Assembly: GCF_013337115.1 (NCBI RefSeq)
Contig: NZ_SGWE01000001.1
Span: 1 to 56,000, forward strand
Length of the DNA: 56,000 nt
Reading direction: 5' to 3'
Origin: Deinococcus sp. JMULE3
GTDB lineage: Bacteria > Deinococcota > Deinococci > Deinococcales > Deinococcaceae
Positions 46,739 through 56,000 of this stretch are shown here, piece after piece (position 1 is the stretch's first letter; each line of letters begins with the position of its first letter). A model generated the notes under the pieces. The model worked only from the letters and a program-made list of their open reading frames with translations, did no database searches and had not been told where the DNA came from. The translations under genes and the position numbers were made by a program.

Positions 46739-47302
46739 TCAGTCCGGGGTCCCGCCGGGTTTCCGGGCGTCCAGAATCAGGGAGACGAAGCCCAGGTGTC
46801 CGCCGCGGTTGCGGTGGTCGAGCAGCAGCGAGCGGTACACCGGGCCGGTCGAGACGTCCCAGCCGTGGTAGTGGAAGCGGCCCGTGTCGTCGCAGTATTC
46901 GAGCAGGTCCACCTCGAAGCCCGCAGCCTCGAACACCGCGCGGAAGGTGGGGGCGTCGTACACGACGTGATGGTCGGCGGCCGGGTGGTCGGCCGGGCCG
47001 GGCCCCCCGACCTGCACGGTGCGCTGGTACGCCTCATCGGGGAAGTTGGCGTCAGGGACGGCGCAGCGCAGCCAGCCGCCGGGCTTCAGGTAGTCCAGGC
47101 ACAGGCGCGCGGCCTCGCGTCCCTGCTCGGGGGTGAGGTGCTCCCAGACGTGCTCGCATAGCAGCGCGTCGGCGCGGCGATCCCCGAAGTACCGCTCGAA
47201 GCTGGCGCGGTCGGTCAGGTCGAGCTGGTCACGCTGGGTGGGAATCCAGCCGGGCCACGCCTGGGCGCCGGCGCCGATGATGACCCTGAGGGGTTCGGAC
47301 AT
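46739..47302 (-). CDS. SAM-dependent methyltransferase (class I)
   Basis: A 187-residue cytoplasmic protein. The opening VIIGAGAQAWPGWIPTQRDQLDLTD holds a glycine-rich SAM motif and an acidic residue pair, and ALLCEHVWEHLTPEQGREAARLCLDYLKPGGWLRCAVPD matches the later motifs of the class I fold (the EHVWEHL...LKPGG pattern of type 11/12 methyltransferases). Substrate unknown. The start is preceded by CAGACT six bases upstream, a weaker leaderless-like pattern. It lies just downstream of the rhodanese gene on the same strand (47 bases apart) and may be co-transcribed. Confidence 0.8.
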   Translation of the reverse strand: MSEPLRVIIGAGAQAWPGWIPTQRDQLDLTDRASFERYFGDRRADALLCEHVWEHLTPEQGREAARLCLDYLKPGGWLRCAVPDANFPDEAYQRTVQVGGPGPADHPAADHHVVYDAPTFRAVFEAAGFEVDLLEYCDDTGRFHYHGWDVSTGPVYRSLLLDHRNRGGHLGFVSLILDARKPGGTPD

Positions 47303-47348
47303 GCACGCAGTCTGGCATGGGACGCGGCGGGTTCCGTGCCTGGCGGGC

Positions 47349-47717
47349 TCAGCGCTGAACGGGGTACCCGGCTGACGTCCAGGCGTTCATGCCGCCGTCC
47401 ACGTTGAACACGCGGGTGTACCCGGCCTTCACGAGTTGCGCGCTGGCCTGGGCGCTGCGGTTGCCGCTGCGGCAGATGACGTACACCGGGCGGTCCTTCG
47501 GGACCTCGTTCATGCGGGCGCCCAGATCCGCCAGCGGCAGCAGCGCCGCGCCGGGGACGTGCCCTTCCTTGTATTCGGCGTCGGTGCGGACGTCCAGGAC
47601 GTACTCGCCCTTCGCCTGAGCGGCGCGCAGGTCCTGGACGGGGATGGTGGTGTACGTGGCGGCGCGGGGCGCGCAGGCGCTCAGGGTGAGCAGGCCGATC
47701 AGCAGGGTGGGTCGCAT
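47349..47717 (-). CDS. Rhodanese-like lipoprotein
   Basis: A 122-residue exported sulphurtransferase domain. A lipoprotein signal (MRPTLLIGLLTLSAC, lipobox LSAC) is followed by a single rhodanese domain with DVRTDAEYKEGHVPGA and the catalytic loop CRSGNRS. It acts outside the cytoplasmic membrane, and the catalytic Cys is present. ATG 47717 gives the lipobox; AGGAG lies nine bases upstream. A promoter with TATACT (47769-47764) lies in the short gap to cobU. Confidence 0.85.
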   Translation of the reverse strand: MRPTLLIGLLTLSACAPRAATYTTIPVQDLRAAQAKGEYVLDVRTDAEYKEGHVPGAALLPLADLGARMNEVPKDRPVYVICRSGNRSAQASAQLVKAGYTRVFNVDGGMNAWTSAGYPVQR

Positions 47718-47763
47718 GGGGGGGCACTCCTGGGGGCGAGGGGCGGGGAAACCGGTCACCGCG

Positions 47764-47769
47764 AGTATA
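47764..47769 (-). promoter_or_regulatory. TATACT -10 box of the rhodanese gene
   Basis: TATACT (five of six) on the minus strand, with GTGAGG about 17 bases upstream as a poor -35. The rhodanese gene therefore has its own promoter after the cobalamin operon. Confidence 0.5.
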
Positions 47770-47795
47770 CCAGCCCAGGGTATGCCCTCACCGGG

Positions 47796-48302
47796 TCAGG
47801 GGAGGCGCAGGGGCCGCCCGCTGACGATCAGCCAAGCCTCGTCCGACGCGGCGGCGGCGCGCTGATTCACCCAGCCCAGCAGATCCCGGAAGCGGCGCGC
47901 CAGCGCGTTGTCCGGCACGATGCCGAAGCCCACCTCGTTCGTGACCATGACGGTCACGCCGCCCCGGTCCCGCGCGGCGCGCAGCAGGTCGTCCGCGGCG
48001 GCCAGCACGGCAGCGTCCGTCCAGTCCGCCAGCATCAGGTTGCTGACCCACAGGCTCAGGCAGTCGAGCAGCACCGTCCCCTGCACCTCGCCCACGACCG
48101 CCGGGACGTGCAGGGGTTCCTCGCGCGTCACCCACCCGGCTGGCCGGTCGGCGCGGTGCCGTCCGATGCGGCCCCGCATCTCGTCGTCGAAGGCCTGCGC
48201 GGTCGCGACGTACGTGACGGGGGCGCCCACCTGCGCCGCGCGGGCCTCCGCAAAACTACTCTTGCCGCTACGCGCCCCGCCGGTCACAAACACCAGGGTC
48301 AC
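47796..48302 (-). CDS. cobU: Adenosylcobinamide kinase/guanylyltransferase
   Basis: Phosphorylates adenosylcobinamide and attaches GMP in the nucleotide-loop step of cobalamin synthesis; 168 residues. The P-loop is GGARSGKS near the start, followed by EARAAQVGAPVTYVATAQAFDDEM; a conserved RPAGWVTREEP and VTNEVGFGIVPDN confirm CobU/CobP. The GTG at 48302 overlaps the cobQ stop (GTGA). It is the last gene of the operon. Confidence 0.92.
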   Translation of the reverse strand: MTLVFVTGGARSGKSSFAEARAAQVGAPVTYVATAQAFDDEMRGRIGRHRADRPAGWVTREEPLHVPAVVGEVQGTVLLDCLSLWVSNLMLADWTDAAVLAAADDLLRAARDRGGVTVMVTNEVGFGIVPDNALARRFRDLLGWVNQRAAAASDEAWLIVSGRPLRLP

Positions 48303-49708
48303 AGGAGTTCCTCCAGCACGCGCGGGTCGAGGGCCGCGCCGACCCGCGCGGCGATGGCGTCCAGGCGGGCGTCCAGCGAGTCCAGGCCCGCCGGGGGGCG
48401 CAGGCCCGACCAGCCCAGGAAGCGCTCGAGGTACGCGGGGTTCTCCAGCAGGCCGTGCAGGTACGTGCCGCGCACGTTGCCCTGCCGCCACAGCCGCCCC
48501 GGCGCGAGGGTCTGCACGCCCGGCCCCGCTCCGGTCTGCCCGTGGTGGATCTCGTAACCCTGCACGGTCAGGCCCGTCTCGGCGTCCGTGAAGGATGTGA
48601 GGGTGGTGGTCTTGTCCGGCGCGAAGGTCGTGTCCAGATCCAGCAGACCCAGGCCCGGCACCTCCGGCGCACCCTCCACGCCGTGCGGGTCGCGGATCAC
48701 CCGGCCGAGCATCTGCAGGCCCCCGCACACGCCGAGCATGGGAACGCCCGCGTGGGCGGCGCGGGTCACGGCGCCCGCCAGTCCGGTGGCGCGCAGCCAC
48801 GCGAGGTCGGCGGCGGTGCTCTTGCTGCCGGGGAGGATCACCGCCCGCGCGCCTGCGAGGTCCGCCGGGGTCGCCACCCAGCGGGCCAGCGGCCCGAGGG
48901 GCGCAAACTCGTCGAGGTTCGACACGCGCGGCAGGCGCGCGATCGCCACGAAGCCGTCGTCCTGATCCCCGCCGCGCGCCGCTCCCGTTTCGGCCCACAC
49001 GCCGTCCTCCTCGGGCAGCGGGATGTCCAGCATCGGCACGACGCCCACGGTGGGCACGCCGGTCTGCTCCTGCAGCCACTCGGGCGCGGGCGACAGCAGC
49101 CGCGCGTCGCCCCGGAAGCGGTTCAGGATGAAGCCGCGCAGCAGCGCGCGTTCCTCCGGGGTCAGGCAGTGCCAGGTGCCGAGCAGGTGCGCGAACGACC
49201 CGCCCCGGTCGATGTCGCTGGCGAGCAGCACCGCGGCCCGGGCCTCCAGCGCCACGCGCATGTTCACGATGTCCGACGCGCGCAGGTTCACCTCGGCGGG
49301 ACTGCCCGCGCCCTCGATGACGACCACGTCGAACTCGTCCATCAGGCTGTGCAGCGCGCCCTGCACGTGCGGCCACAGGTGCGCCTTGCGCTCCCGCCAG
49401 GGCAGCTCGGTGATTTCACGGTTGACCTGCCCCAGCAGCACGACCTGAGAGCGGGTGTCGGCTTCCGGTTTCAGCAGCACCGGGTTCATGCGGACGTCCG
49501 GCGTGACGCGTGCGGCGGCGGCCTGCACGAGCTGCGCGCGGCCCATCTCCAGGCCCGCCGGGGTGACGCCCGCGTTGTTGCTCATGTTCTGCGCCTTGAA
49601 CGGCGCGACCCGCGCGCCCGCGTTCGACAGCGCGCGACACAGCGCCGCCGTGAGGTAACTCTTGCCCGCGCTGCTCGTGCAGCCCTGCACCATGATCGCC
49701 TTACCCAT
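48299..49708 (-). CDS. cobQ: Cobyric acid synthase
   Basis: Amidates four side chains of adenosylcobyrinic acid diamide using glutamine and ATP; 469 residues. The dethiobiotin-synthetase-like N-terminal domain has [21 protein letters not shown] and [10 protein letters not shown]. The glutamine amidotransferase domain has nucleophile Cys in [10 protein letters not shown] and His in [13 protein letters not shown] 49708 overlaps the upstream aminotransferase end by eight bases. Cytoplasmic. Confidence 0.95.
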   Translation of the reverse strand: MGKAIMVQGCTSSAGKSYLTAALCRALSNAGARVAPFKAQNMSNNAGVTPAGLEMGRAQLVQAAAARVTPDVRMNPVLLKPEADTRSQVVLLGQVNREITELPWRERKAHLWPHVQGALHSLMDEFDVVVIEGAGSPAEVNLRASDIVNMRVALEARAAVLLASDIDRGGSFAHLLGTWHCLTPEERALLRGFILNRFRGDARLLSPAPEWLQEQTGVPTVGVVPMLDIPLPEEDGVWAETGAARGGDQDDGFVAIARLPRVSNLDEFAPLGPLARWVATPADLAGARAVILPGSKSTAADLAWLRATGLAGAVTRAAHAGVPMLGVCGGLQMLGRVIRDPHGVEGAPEVPGLGLLDLDTTFAPDKTTTLTSFTDAETGLTVQGYEIHHGQTGAGPGVQTLAPGRLWRQGNVRGTYLHGLLENPAYLERFLGWSGLRPPAGLDSLDARLDAIAARVGAALDPRVLEELL

Positions 49709-50711
49709 GTCGTCCTCCCACTGCCAGCCGTGAGTGCAGCTCGCGCACGAGCACGCGGTTCTCGCCCGGCAGGCGCGTGCTCACGCGGATGAGGTGCGGC
49801 AGTCCGTAACTCGCGCAGTCCCGCACCCGTACGCCTGCCGCGAGCAGGTCCGCACTCAGGGCGCGGGCGTCCCCGACCCGCAGCGTCAGGAACGGCGTGC
49901 CGTGGTGCTCCACGCGGCCCAGCGGGCGCAGGTCGTCCGCCAGCGCGGCGGCGTGCGCGGCGACCCTGGGCAGCGTCTCGGCCAGGAAGCGCGCGGCGTG
50001 CGGCAGGGCCGCGAGCACCCCGGCGGTCCCGGCGGGCACGTGCCACGCCGGGGCGAGGTTGTCGAGCGCGGCGATCACGTCCGGCGCGGCCAGCGCGTAC
50101 GCGGGTCGCGCGCCGACCAGCCCGTGCGCCTTGCCCGGCGAGAGCAGGCGCAGCAGCGCGGGGTGGCGCGGCGGGGCGGGCAGCGCCACGAAGGGCGCGT
50201 ACGCCTCGTCCACGATCAGCAGCGCGCCGACCTCGTGGCAGCGTCCCGCCAGGGTCAGCAGGTTCTCGGGGCTGGGGGCGAGGCCGGTCGGGTTGTGCGG
50301 GTACCCCACGTACACGAGGCGCGTCCCGGCCGGGAGGGCGTCCGGCACCCCCTGCACGGTCGTGACGGGCGCGCCGAGCAGCGCGGCGGCGCGGGCGAGT
50401 TCCCCGAAGGGCGCGTGCAGGCTCAGCAGCGAGCCGCCGCCGCTCAGGCACAGCCGGGCGAGGCGGTGCAGGAGTTCGGACGCACCCACTGCCGGGGTGA
50501 CCTCGGCGGGGCTCAGGCCGTGCCACGCGGCCAGCTGCTCCCGCACCCAGCCGTAGCTCGGGTCGGGGTAGTGGGCGTGGTCGGCGTCCCGCACCGCCTG
50601 GATCAGGCGCGGGCTGGGACCGTACGGGTTGGCGTTCACGCTGAAATCCAGTCCAGTGAACGGCTGCGCGCCGGGTCCACCGTGCGGCACGCGGGGAATC
50701 AGGGGAATCAC
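49701..50711 (-). CDS. Threonine-phosphate decarboxylase (CobD/CobC-type)
   Basis: A class I PLP aminotransferase-fold enzyme, 336 residues, making (R)-1-aminopropan-2-ol phosphate for the cobinamide linker. [13 protein letters not shown] opens the fold as in CobD/CobC. NPTG ([11 protein letters not shown]) and VDEAYAPF are the PLP-binding motifs, and the Schiff-base lysine lies in [18 protein letters not shown]. Called CobD or CobC depending on naming. GTG 50711 overlaps the cbiB stop (GTGA). The gene order fits cbiB partner function. Confidence 0.87.
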   Translation of the reverse strand: MIPLIPRVPHGGPGAQPFTGLDFSVNANPYGPSPRLIQAVRDADHAHYPDPSYGWVREQLAAWHGLSPAEVTPAVGASELLHRLARLCLSGGGSLLSLHAPFGELARAAALLGAPVTTVQGVPDALPAGTRLVYVGYPHNPTGLAPSPENLLTLAGRCHEVGALLIVDEAYAPFVALPAPPRHPALLRLLSPGKAHGLVGARPAYALAAPDVIAALDNLAPAWHVPAGTAGVLAALPHAARFLAETLPRVAAHAAALADDLRPLGRVEHHGTPFLTLRVGDARALSADLLAAGVRVRDCASYGLPHLIRVSTRLPGENRVLVRELHSRLAVGGRHG

Positions 50712-51610
50712 GCCCGCGCCCCCGTCAGCCGCCGGGGCAGGGGGAGCAGGCAGACCAGCGCTGCCAGCAGGGCCGCGCGGTTCACCAGAGTCAGGGCGGC
50801 GCGCAGGTCCCCCGCGTTGGGGTCGCGCCCGGCGGCGTTCAGGGTGTACACGCCGCGCTTGTGCAGCCGCACGCCGAGGGCCCCGGCGGCGGCGCTCATG
50901 GGGTGCCCGCCGTTCGGGCTGGGCGTGCGCCGGGCGTCCGCGCGCCACACCCGCCAGCCTCGCCCCCCGGCGGTGAGCAGCAGGCACGCGGCGCTCAGGC
51001 GGGCCGGGGCGAGGTTCAGCAGGTCGTCCGCGCGGGCCGCGACCTTGCCCGGCCATTCCAGCTGCGGGGTGCGGTAGCCCCAGCTGGCGTCGGCGGTGTT
51101 CGTGAAGCGGTACGCGGCGGCCCAGCCCAGGCCGCCCAGCCGCGCGTGCAGCAGCGGCGCGACGACACTGTCACTCAGGTTCTCCGCGAGGCTGGCGATG
51201 GCCGCGCCCGCCACCTCGGACGCGTTCAGGTGGGCGGTGTCGCGGCTCACGAGGTGCCAGGACAGCAGTCGCCGCGCCTCGGGCAGGTTCCCGGCCTCCA
51301 GCGCCGAGGCGACCTCCGCGCCCGCGCGCAGCAGCGCCGTGCGGGCCAGCAGCGGTTTGAGGGCCACGCCCTGCGCCCACCACGGCAGCCGCCCGGCCGC
51401 CCCGCCCAGGGCCGCACTGAGGGTGACCCCGGCGGCCCAGCCCAGGCCCCCCTCGATCAGCTGCGCGGGCGGCGTCTGTCCCCGCCACGCGGCGCGCGCG
51501 CGGCGCAGCAGATGCCCCATCCACACGACCGGGTGCGCGGGGGCCGGCGGTTCGCCCAGCGTGTCCAGCGCGAGGGCCAGCAGCAGCGCCCGGCGCGGGG
51601 TGCCCCTCAA
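50708..51610 (-). CDS. cbiB: Adenosylcobinamide-phosphate synthase
   Basis: Membrane protein of 300 residues joining cobyric acid to aminopropanol phosphate. The conserved start [22 protein letters not shown] is visible, with [32 protein letters not shown] and [12 protein letters not shown] later. Four or five hydrophobic segments are seen. The only start that keeps the first motif and overlaps the preceding stop is TTG 51610 (TTGA overlap with cbiA), a rare start. Also named cobD in some systems. Confidence 0.9.
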   Translation of the reverse strand: MRGTPRRALLLALALDTLGEPPAPAHPVVWMGHLLRRARAAWRGQTPPAQLIEGGLGWAAGVTLSAALGGAAGRLPWWAQGVALKPLLARTALLRAGAEVASALEAGNLPEARRLLSWHLVSRDTAHLNASEVAGAAIASLAENLSDSVVAPLLHARLGGLGWAAAYRFTNTADASWGYRTPQLEWPGKVAARADDLLNLAPARLSAACLLLTAGGRGWRVWRADARRTPSPNGGHPMSAAAGALGVRLHKRGVYTLNAAGRDPNAGDLRAALTLVNRAALLAALVCLLPLPRRLTGARA

Positions 51611-52980
51611 GCGGTCACCGCGCGGCAGGCGTCCAGGAAGCGGGCGGCGAGGGCCGGGTCGGCGCCCAGGTGCAGGTGCAGGTAGCTGGCCAGGACGTTC
51701 CCGTGCGCGTAGCCTTCCTCGGTGACGGTGCCGTCGTGCGCGGTCCAGGTCCAGGCGGGCCGGGTGGGGGCGTGCGTGAGGACCGAGTGGTGGAACTCGT
51801 GCCCGCGTACGACTGTGCCTGCCGGGGCGACCAGGGTGTCCTGCAATGCGGTCGCGTCGCGGTACCCGAGGGTCAGGCGGGGTGTCATGCGGGTGCGGTA
51901 GGGGATCACGCCGCACATCGGCACCTCCTGTCCGTCCACGTCCAGTGATTCCCCGAGGTACATCAGGCCGCCGCACTCGGCCAGGACCGCGCCGCCCGAC
52001 GCGGCAAACGCGCGGATGGACTCGCGCATGGACACGTTGCGGCTCAGCTCGTGCGCGTGCGCCTCCGGGTACCCGCCGGGCAGCAGCACGCCCCCCACCC
52101 CCGCCGGGAGGGCCGCGTCCCGCAGCGGACTGAAGCGGATCAGTTCGGCGCCCTGCGCGCGCAGTTCGTCCAGCGCGTCCGGGTACGAGAAGTGGAACGC
52201 CTCGTCGTGCGCGAGCGCCACCCGCACCGGCGCGCCCGTCGGCGCGGGGGCGGGCGCGTCCGGCAGGGCCGGGGCGTGGATGGCGTCCAGCAGCGCGTCC
52301 AGCCGCAGGCCCTCAGCGGCGCGGTCGGCGGCGGCCTCGTCCCAGGCGGCCTGCTCGGCGCTCAGGAGGCCCAGGTGCCGTTCGGGCAGGTGCAGCCCCG
52401 CGTCGCGCGCCACCCAGCCCAGCACCGGCAGGCCGACCTGATCCAGGGCCGCCTCGCACAGCGCCGCGTGCCCCGCGCCTGCCACGCGGTTCAGGATCAC
52501 GCCTGCCACCCGCACCTCCCGCCGGAAGTCCCGCAGGCCGCACGCGACCGCCGCGACCGTCCGCGCAGACCCCCCGGCGTCCAGCACGAGTACCACCGGG
52601 GCGTCCAGCAGCAGCGCCAGGTCCGCCGTGGAATGCTCGTCGGTGGTCGGGTCGCGCCCGTCGAACAGGCCCATCACGCCCTCCAGGACGCTCACGTCCG
52701 CCTGCGCCGCGGCCCGCGCGAACAGCTCACGCAGCCTTTGGCGCCCCAGCAGGAACGAGTCGAGGTTCCGCGCCTCACGGCCCGCCGCGCGGGTCAGGTG
52801 CGTCGGATCCAGGTAATCCGGGCCGAGCTTGAACGGCTGCACGCGCAGCCCCCGTGAGCGCAGCGCGCGGCACAGCAGGGCCGCCACGGTCGTCTTGCCG
52901 CTGCCGGAGGACGCCGCCGCCAGCACCACGCGGCGCGGCCCGGCAGGAACGGAAGGGGAGGTCTGGTCGAAGCTCGCCAT
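51607..52980 (-). CDS. cbiA: Cobyrinic acid a,c-diamide synthase
   Basis: Amidates the a and c side chains of cobyrinic acid, 457 residues. The ATPase domain has P-loop [10 protein letters not shown] and [24 protein letters not shown] is the family motif. The glutamine amidotransferase domain has [14 protein letters not shown] (nucleophile Cys). ATG 52980 is the first gene of the operon. A TAAGGT box lies ten bases upstream, suggesting a very short leader. No cobalamin riboswitch is seen in the 76-base gap upstream. Confidence 0.94.
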   Translation of the reverse strand: MASFDQTSPSVPAGPRRVVLAAASSGSGKTTVAALLCRALRSRGLRVQPFKLGPDYLDPTHLTRAAGREARNLDSFLLGRQRLRELFARAAAQADVSVLEGVMGLFDGRDPTTDEHSTADLALLLDAPVVLVLDAGGSARTVAAVACGLRDFRREVRVAGVILNRVAGAGHAALCEAALDQVGLPVLGWVARDAGLHLPERHLGLLSAEQAAWDEAAADRAAEGLRLDALLDAIHAPALPDAPAPAPTGAPVRVALAHDEAFHFSYPDALDELRAQGAELIRFSPLRDAALPAGVGGVLLPGGYPEAHAHELSRNVSMRESIRAFAASGGAVLAECGGLMYLGESLDVDGQEVPMCGVIPYRTRMTPRLTLGYRDATALQDTLVAPAGTVVRGHEFHHSVLTHAPTRPAWTWTAHDGTVTEEGYAHGNVLASYLHLHLGADPALAARFLDACRAVTA

Positions 52981-52990
52981 GAACCGCCCC

Positions 52991-52996
52991 ACCTTA
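52991..52996 (-). promoter_or_regulatory. TAAGGT -10 box before the cobalamin operon
   Basis: TAAGGT on the minus strand ends ten bases before ATG 52980. It is the same hexamer as before manC, at a slightly longer distance. Confidence 0.4.
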
Positions 52997-53056
52997 CCCG
53001 AAGGTCGCACCGGCGCGCGGCGCGGCCCCAGGGCGCTGTATCAACCCTGTCCCCGC

Positions 53057-54217
53057 TCAGCCCAGGGCGCTGTGACCGGTCAGGTGCCGCCCGATGATCA
53101 GCGTGTGAATGTCGTGCGTGCCCTCGTAGGTGTCCACGGTTTCCAGGTTCAGCATGTGGCGGATCACCGGGTACTCGGTCGTGATGCCGTTCCCGCCGTG
53201 CAGTTCCCGCGCCAGCCGGGCGCCCTGCAGCGCCGCGCGGACGTTGTGGCGTTTGGCGTAACTGACCTGCGCGTAGTTCATGCGCCCGGCGTCCTTGAGG
53301 TTCCCGAGTCGCCACGCGAGCAGCAGGCCCAGGCTGTGGTCGGTCGCCATGCGGGCCAGTTTGTCCTGCACGAGCTGCCGCGCCGCGATGGGCTGCCCGA
53401 AGGTCACGCGACTCCCCGCGTAGTCCAGCGTGGCCTGCAGCACGGCCTCCAGCGCGCCCATCGCGCCCCACGCGATGCCGAACCGCGCCGACGTCAGGCA
53501 CGACAGCGGACTTTTCAGGCCCGCGCTGCCGGGCAGCAGGTTCGCGGCGGGGATGCGGCAGTCGTCCAGCACGATCTCCCCGGTGACGCTGGCGCGCAGG
53601 CTCTGCTTGCGGTGGATCTGCGGGGCGCTGAAGCCCGGCGTGTCGGTCGGCACGATGAAGCCCCGCACGACGCCGTCGTCGTCCTTGGCCCACACGACCG
53701 CCACGTCCGCCTCGGGGCTGTTCGTGATCCACATCTTGTTGCCACTCAGCACGAAGTCGCTCCCGTCGCGGCGGGCGCGGGTGCGCATCGCGCCGGGATC
53801 ACTTCCGCCGTCGGGTTCGGTCAGGCCGAAGCAGCCGATCAGTTCACCGCTCGCCAGGCCCGGCAGCCAGCGCGTGCGTTGCTCCTCGTTGCCGAACGCG
53901 TGAATGGGATGCATCACGAGGCTGCCCTGCACGCTCGCGGCGCTGCGCAGCCCGCTGTCCACCCGTTCCAGTTCGTACATCATCGCGCCGTACGCACTGT
54001 AGGACGCGCCGGACCCGCCGTAGGCCTCGGGCGTGGTGGGACCGAGCAGGCCCATCCCCCCGAAGCGGCGCATGACGTCCCGCACCGGCAGGTCGCCCGC
54101 GTCCCACCATCCGGCCACCTGCGGCAGCAGTTCGGCGTCGCAGAACGCGCGGACACTCTCGCGGATCAGGCGTTCCTCGGGGGTCAGGAGGTCATGCACG
54201 GCGAATTCATCGAACAT
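53057..54217 (-). CDS. Glutaryl-CoA dehydrogenase-like acyl-CoA dehydrogenase
   Basis: FAD enzyme of 386 residues, typical length for glutaryl-CoA dehydrogenase. CFGLTEPDGGSDPGAMRTRA and NKMWITNSPEADV are the FAD-binding parts. The C-terminal TVDTYEGTHDIHTLIIGRHLTG holds the catalytic Glu and matches the GcdH end. GcdH makes crotonyl-CoA from glutaryl-CoA in lysine/tryptophan degradation; that substrate is inferred from sequence resemblance. ATG 54217 is preceded by TATCAC five bases upstream, a leaderless-like start. Confidence 0.87.
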   Translation of the reverse strand: MFDEFAVHDLLTPEERLIRESVRAFCDAELLPQVAGWWDAGDLPVRDVMRRFGGMGLLGPTTPEAYGGSGASYSAYGAMMYELERVDSGLRSAASVQGSLVMHPIHAFGNEEQRTRWLPGLASGELIGCFGLTEPDGGSDPGAMRTRARRDGSDFVLSGNKMWITNSPEADVAVVWAKDDDGVVRGFIVPTDTPGFSAPQIHRKQSLRASVTGEIVLDDCRIPAANLLPGSAGLKSPLSCLTSARFGIAWGAMGALEAVLQATLDYAGSRVTFGQPIAARQLVQDKLARMATDHSLGLLLAWRLGNLKDAGRMNYAQVSYAKRHNVRAALQGARLARELHGGNGITTEYPVIRHMLNLETVDTYEGTHDIHTLIIGRHLTGHSALG

Positions 54218-54222
54218 GGCTG

Positions 54223-54228
54223 GTGATA
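54223..54228 (-). promoter_or_regulatory. TATCAC -10 box, leaderless start
   Basis: TATCAC on the minus strand (four of six to TATAAT; lacks the final T) ends five bases before ATG 54217. No ribosome binding site. Confidence 0.4.
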
Positions 54229-54298
54229 CCACACCGGACCGCCCGGCCGCGCCTGGATCCTGCACCTGGACCGGGTGCCCGGAGAGGATGGTCGTGCG

Positions 54299-55921
54299 TC
54301 AGCCGGGCGTTTCGCCGGACGCGGCCACCGCCTCGCCGCGCGCCTTGGCGGCGTACATGGCGGCGTCGGCGTCCTGCAGCAGCGTCTCCCCGGTGCCGCC
54401 GGGCCGCAGGGACGCCACGCCGACGGTGGCGCGCAGCGGCAGCCCGCCGATGCTCAGGGTCTGCATGGCGCGTGTGATGCGCCGCGCCACGTTCAGGCCC
54501 TGCTCCAGTGTGCTGCCGGGCAGCAGCGCCGCGAACTCGTCGCCACCCCAGCGGAACAGCGCGTCGCTGCCGCGCACCTCCTCGCGCAGCAGCGACGCGA
54601 CGCGCTGCAGGCCCTCGTCTCCGCGCGCGTGGCCCAGCTGGTCGTTGACGCCCTTGAAGCCCCGCAGGTCCAGGACGAGCAGGGTCAGGGCGGGACAGTC
54701 GCTGTGGGCGGCCGTCACGGCCTGTTCAAGCGCCTCGTTGAACGCCCGGCGGTTGCCCAGGCCGGTCAGGGCGTCGGTGCGGGCCGCCGCGCGGATCTGG
54801 TCGTGCCGCTGCGCCTCATGGATCAGCAGGGACGCCATGCTGCCGAACGCCTGCGTGACCCGCACGGCGTCGGCATCGAACGCATCGGGGTCACTGAACG
54901 AGTCCAGGTTGATCAGGGCGTACACCTCGTCGCCGAACAGCACCGGGACGGCCACCACGCTCTGCAGGTGCTGCACTTCGGGCAGCAGATCGTCGACCCG
55001 TTCACCGTCACGGTCGTAGCCGACGCCGTGCCGGGCGATGCTCTGCCGGGTCAGGACCCGCGGCTCGCCGCGTTGCCAGGCGTCCACGCCCAGCCCGTAC
55101 CAGACGTCGCGGGTCCGCTGCCACGGGAAGGTCACGTCCTGAAGGGGTCCGGCGTCGTACCCGCAGACCGCGCCGAACTGGAAGACGTCCCCGCGCCGCA
55201 CGAGCAGGCTGCCGCCCTGCGCGCCGGGTACCAGTTGCACGGCCGCGTCCAGCAGCGGCTGGTACAGCTGCTCGGCGGGCACGCTGTCCAGTTGCCGCTG
55301 CAACTGTAACAGGGTCTCCAGGCGCCGCTCGGCCGAGAGGCGTTCGGTGACCAGGGCCAGTTGCCGGGTGGCGGCGGTGGCGGCGCGCTGCTCCTCGACC
55401 GTCCAGGTGGGTGTGGGGGTGACCTGCAGCGCCTGCCGCGCCCGGTAACGTCCGGTCAGCGGCAGGGTCAGGCCCGGCAGCGGTGCGGGCGCCGGGTGCG
55501 GTACGAGGTCGACCTGCGTGGCGCCCAGGCTGCGCAGGAACTCGCGGACGCGGCCCAGCGCGGCGTCCGGGTCGTCCTGGCGGGCCACCCAGCCGTTCAC
55601 GAGGCCCAGTTCGACCGCCAGGGCCCGGATGCCCAGCGCCTCGAGCAGCGCCGTGAGGGTCAGCGCGAGGTCCTCAAGCGCGTCCTGCGTGGCGGGATCG
55701 GGGTCGGGCAGGCACAGGCGCGCGACCGGCGCGCCGCGCACGAGCACCGGCGTTCCGCCCGGTCCGTCCGGGCGGCCCAGGTGACCGCCGAGGCGGTCCA
55801 GGCGGGCGCGGAGCTCGTCGAGCAGACCCTGCGGCCCGGCGTACTGTAGCGCCACCTGCGTCAGGTGCCGCCTCAGGTTCTGGACGGCCTGCGCGCCGGG
55901 TGCGGGGTGGGGTCCGCTCAT
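54299..55921 (-). CDS. GAF-domain diguanylate cyclase with I-site
   Basis: A 540-residue cytoplasmic cyclase with no membrane segment. An N-terminal part (1-215) has no family I recognise. A GAF-like domain (about 225-365; SLLVRRGDVFQFGAVCGYDAGPL, VVAVPVLFGDEVYALINLDSF) comes next. The GGDEF domain begins ARTDALTGLGNRRAFNEAL, with active site RWGGDEF near residue 460. The inhibitory I-site RxxD is present at the right five-residue distance (RGSDALFRWGGDEF). This predicts an active, product-inhibited cyclase. ATG 55921 follows TACGCT by seven bases. Confidence 0.9.
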   Translation of the reverse strand: MSGPHPAPGAQAVQNLRRHLTQVALQYAGPQGLLDELRARLDRLGGHLGRPDGPGGTPVLVRGAPVARLCLPDPDPATQDALEDLALTLTALLEALGIRALAVELGLVNGWVARQDDPDAALGRVREFLRSLGATQVDLVPHPAPAPLPGLTLPLTGRYRARQALQVTPTPTWTVEEQRAATAATRQLALVTERLSAERRLETLLQLQRQLDSVPAEQLYQPLLDAAVQLVPGAQGGSLLVRRGDVFQFGAVCGYDAGPLQDVTFPWQRTRDVWYGLGVDAWQRGEPRVLTRQSIARHGVGYDRDGERVDDLLPEVQHLQSVVAVPVLFGDEVYALINLDSFSDPDAFDADAVRVTQAFGSMASLLIHEAQRHDQIRAAARTDALTGLGNRRAFNEALEQAVTAAHSDCPALTLLVLDLRGFKGVNDQLGHARGDEGLQRVASLLREEVRGSDALFRWGGDEFAALLPGSTLEQGLNVARRITRAMQTLSIGGLPLRATVGVASLRPGGTGETLLQDADAAMYAAKARGEAVAASGETPG

Positions 55922-55928
55922 GCCTTTC

Positions 55929-55934
55929 AGCGTA
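55929..55934 (-). promoter_or_regulatory. TACGCT -10 box, leaderless start of the GAF-GGDEF gene
   Basis: TACGCT on the minus strand ends seven bases before ATG 55921, the same box and spacing as at 5687-5682. GAAAGG between box and start might also serve as a weak ribosome binding site. Confidence 0.5.
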
Positions 55935-55977
55935 TGCCGCGTCGGGGTCCGGTGTGGCGGCATGGTTCACATGGGCG

Positions 55978-55996
55978 GGCCCTGCTGTTCAGGGCC
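55978..55996. terminator. Hairpin at the right edge
   Basis: GGCCCTG (55978-55984) pairs perfectly with CAGGGCC (55990-55996) around a CTGTT loop. It probably ends a gene beyond the window. Nothing else is seen in 55935-56000. Confidence 0.4.
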
Positions 55997-56000
55997 GCTC

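Noticed and set aside
46721..46749. Terminator for the cyd operon
   Set aside because: Only a 6-bp stem with a 17-base loop, and the right arm is within the coding end of the methyltransferase gene.

Overview
The window is very GC-rich bacterial chromosomal DNA, densely packed with complete genes on both strands. I infer a Deinococcus-type organism. The support is GC-biased codon use, outer-membrane TolC-type proteins beside a cobalamin and cytochrome bd gene set, short dispersed repeats with ATACGG ends, and many gene starts that carry a TANNNT box 5-8 bases upstream of the start codon (the leaderless pattern described for Deinococcus). No rRNA, tRNA, CRISPR array, phage or transposase gene was seen, and no species is assigned.

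Layout. 1-2901 (minus): the first two subunits of a PaoABC-type molybdenum aldehyde oxidoreductase, cut by the left edge, and a MATE exporter. 3011-6828: a methionine gamma-lyase-like PLP enzyme, a phosphohexomutase, and a divergent mannose-1-phosphate guanylyltransferase; the last two could supply GDP-mannose. 6926-9241 (minus): a diguanylate cyclase and a DUF808 membrane protein, with a MITE-like repeat between them. 9439-15759 (plus): a purine-catabolic operon xdhA-xdhB-small ORF-xdhC-guaD, with a long leader. 15977-22565: a beta-galactoside uptake and cleavage locus (binding protein, two permeases, GH42 enzyme) with a divergent LacI-type regulator that appears to start at ATC; two matching operators lie between regulator and binding protein.

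22651-27904: a winged-helix regulator, a serine beta-lactamase-like hydrolase, a large acyl-CoA dehydrogenase, a quinone oxidoreductase and a coupled MerR regulator whose 3' end looks frameshifted. 27838-30096 (minus): a CHASE4-like/degenerate GGDEF/EAL protein. 30304-38318 (plus): a TetR regulator and a four-gene efflux operon (two TolC-like proteins, an MFP lipoprotein, an RND pump). 38491-40894: an ATP-grasp ligase of unknown substrate coupled to an MFS transporter with a frameshift in a G6 run. 40985-46711: cydDCAB for cytochrome bd oxidase and its ABC exporter. 46739-47717 (minus): a methyltransferase and a rhodanese lipoprotein. 47796-52980 (minus): a late cobalamin operon cbiA-cbiB-cobC/D-cobQ-cobU. 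53057-55921 (minus): a glutaryl-CoA dehydrogenase-like enzyme and a GAF-GGDEF diguanylate cyclase.

The points most worth a second look are the LacI gene with an ATC start, the recurrent leaderless boxes, the short repeats (one pair in inverted orientation), the uncharacterised 72-residue protein and structured leader of the xdh operon, the ATP-grasp/MFS pair, and two homopolymer frameshifts. All functional calls rest on motif reading; no database search was run.
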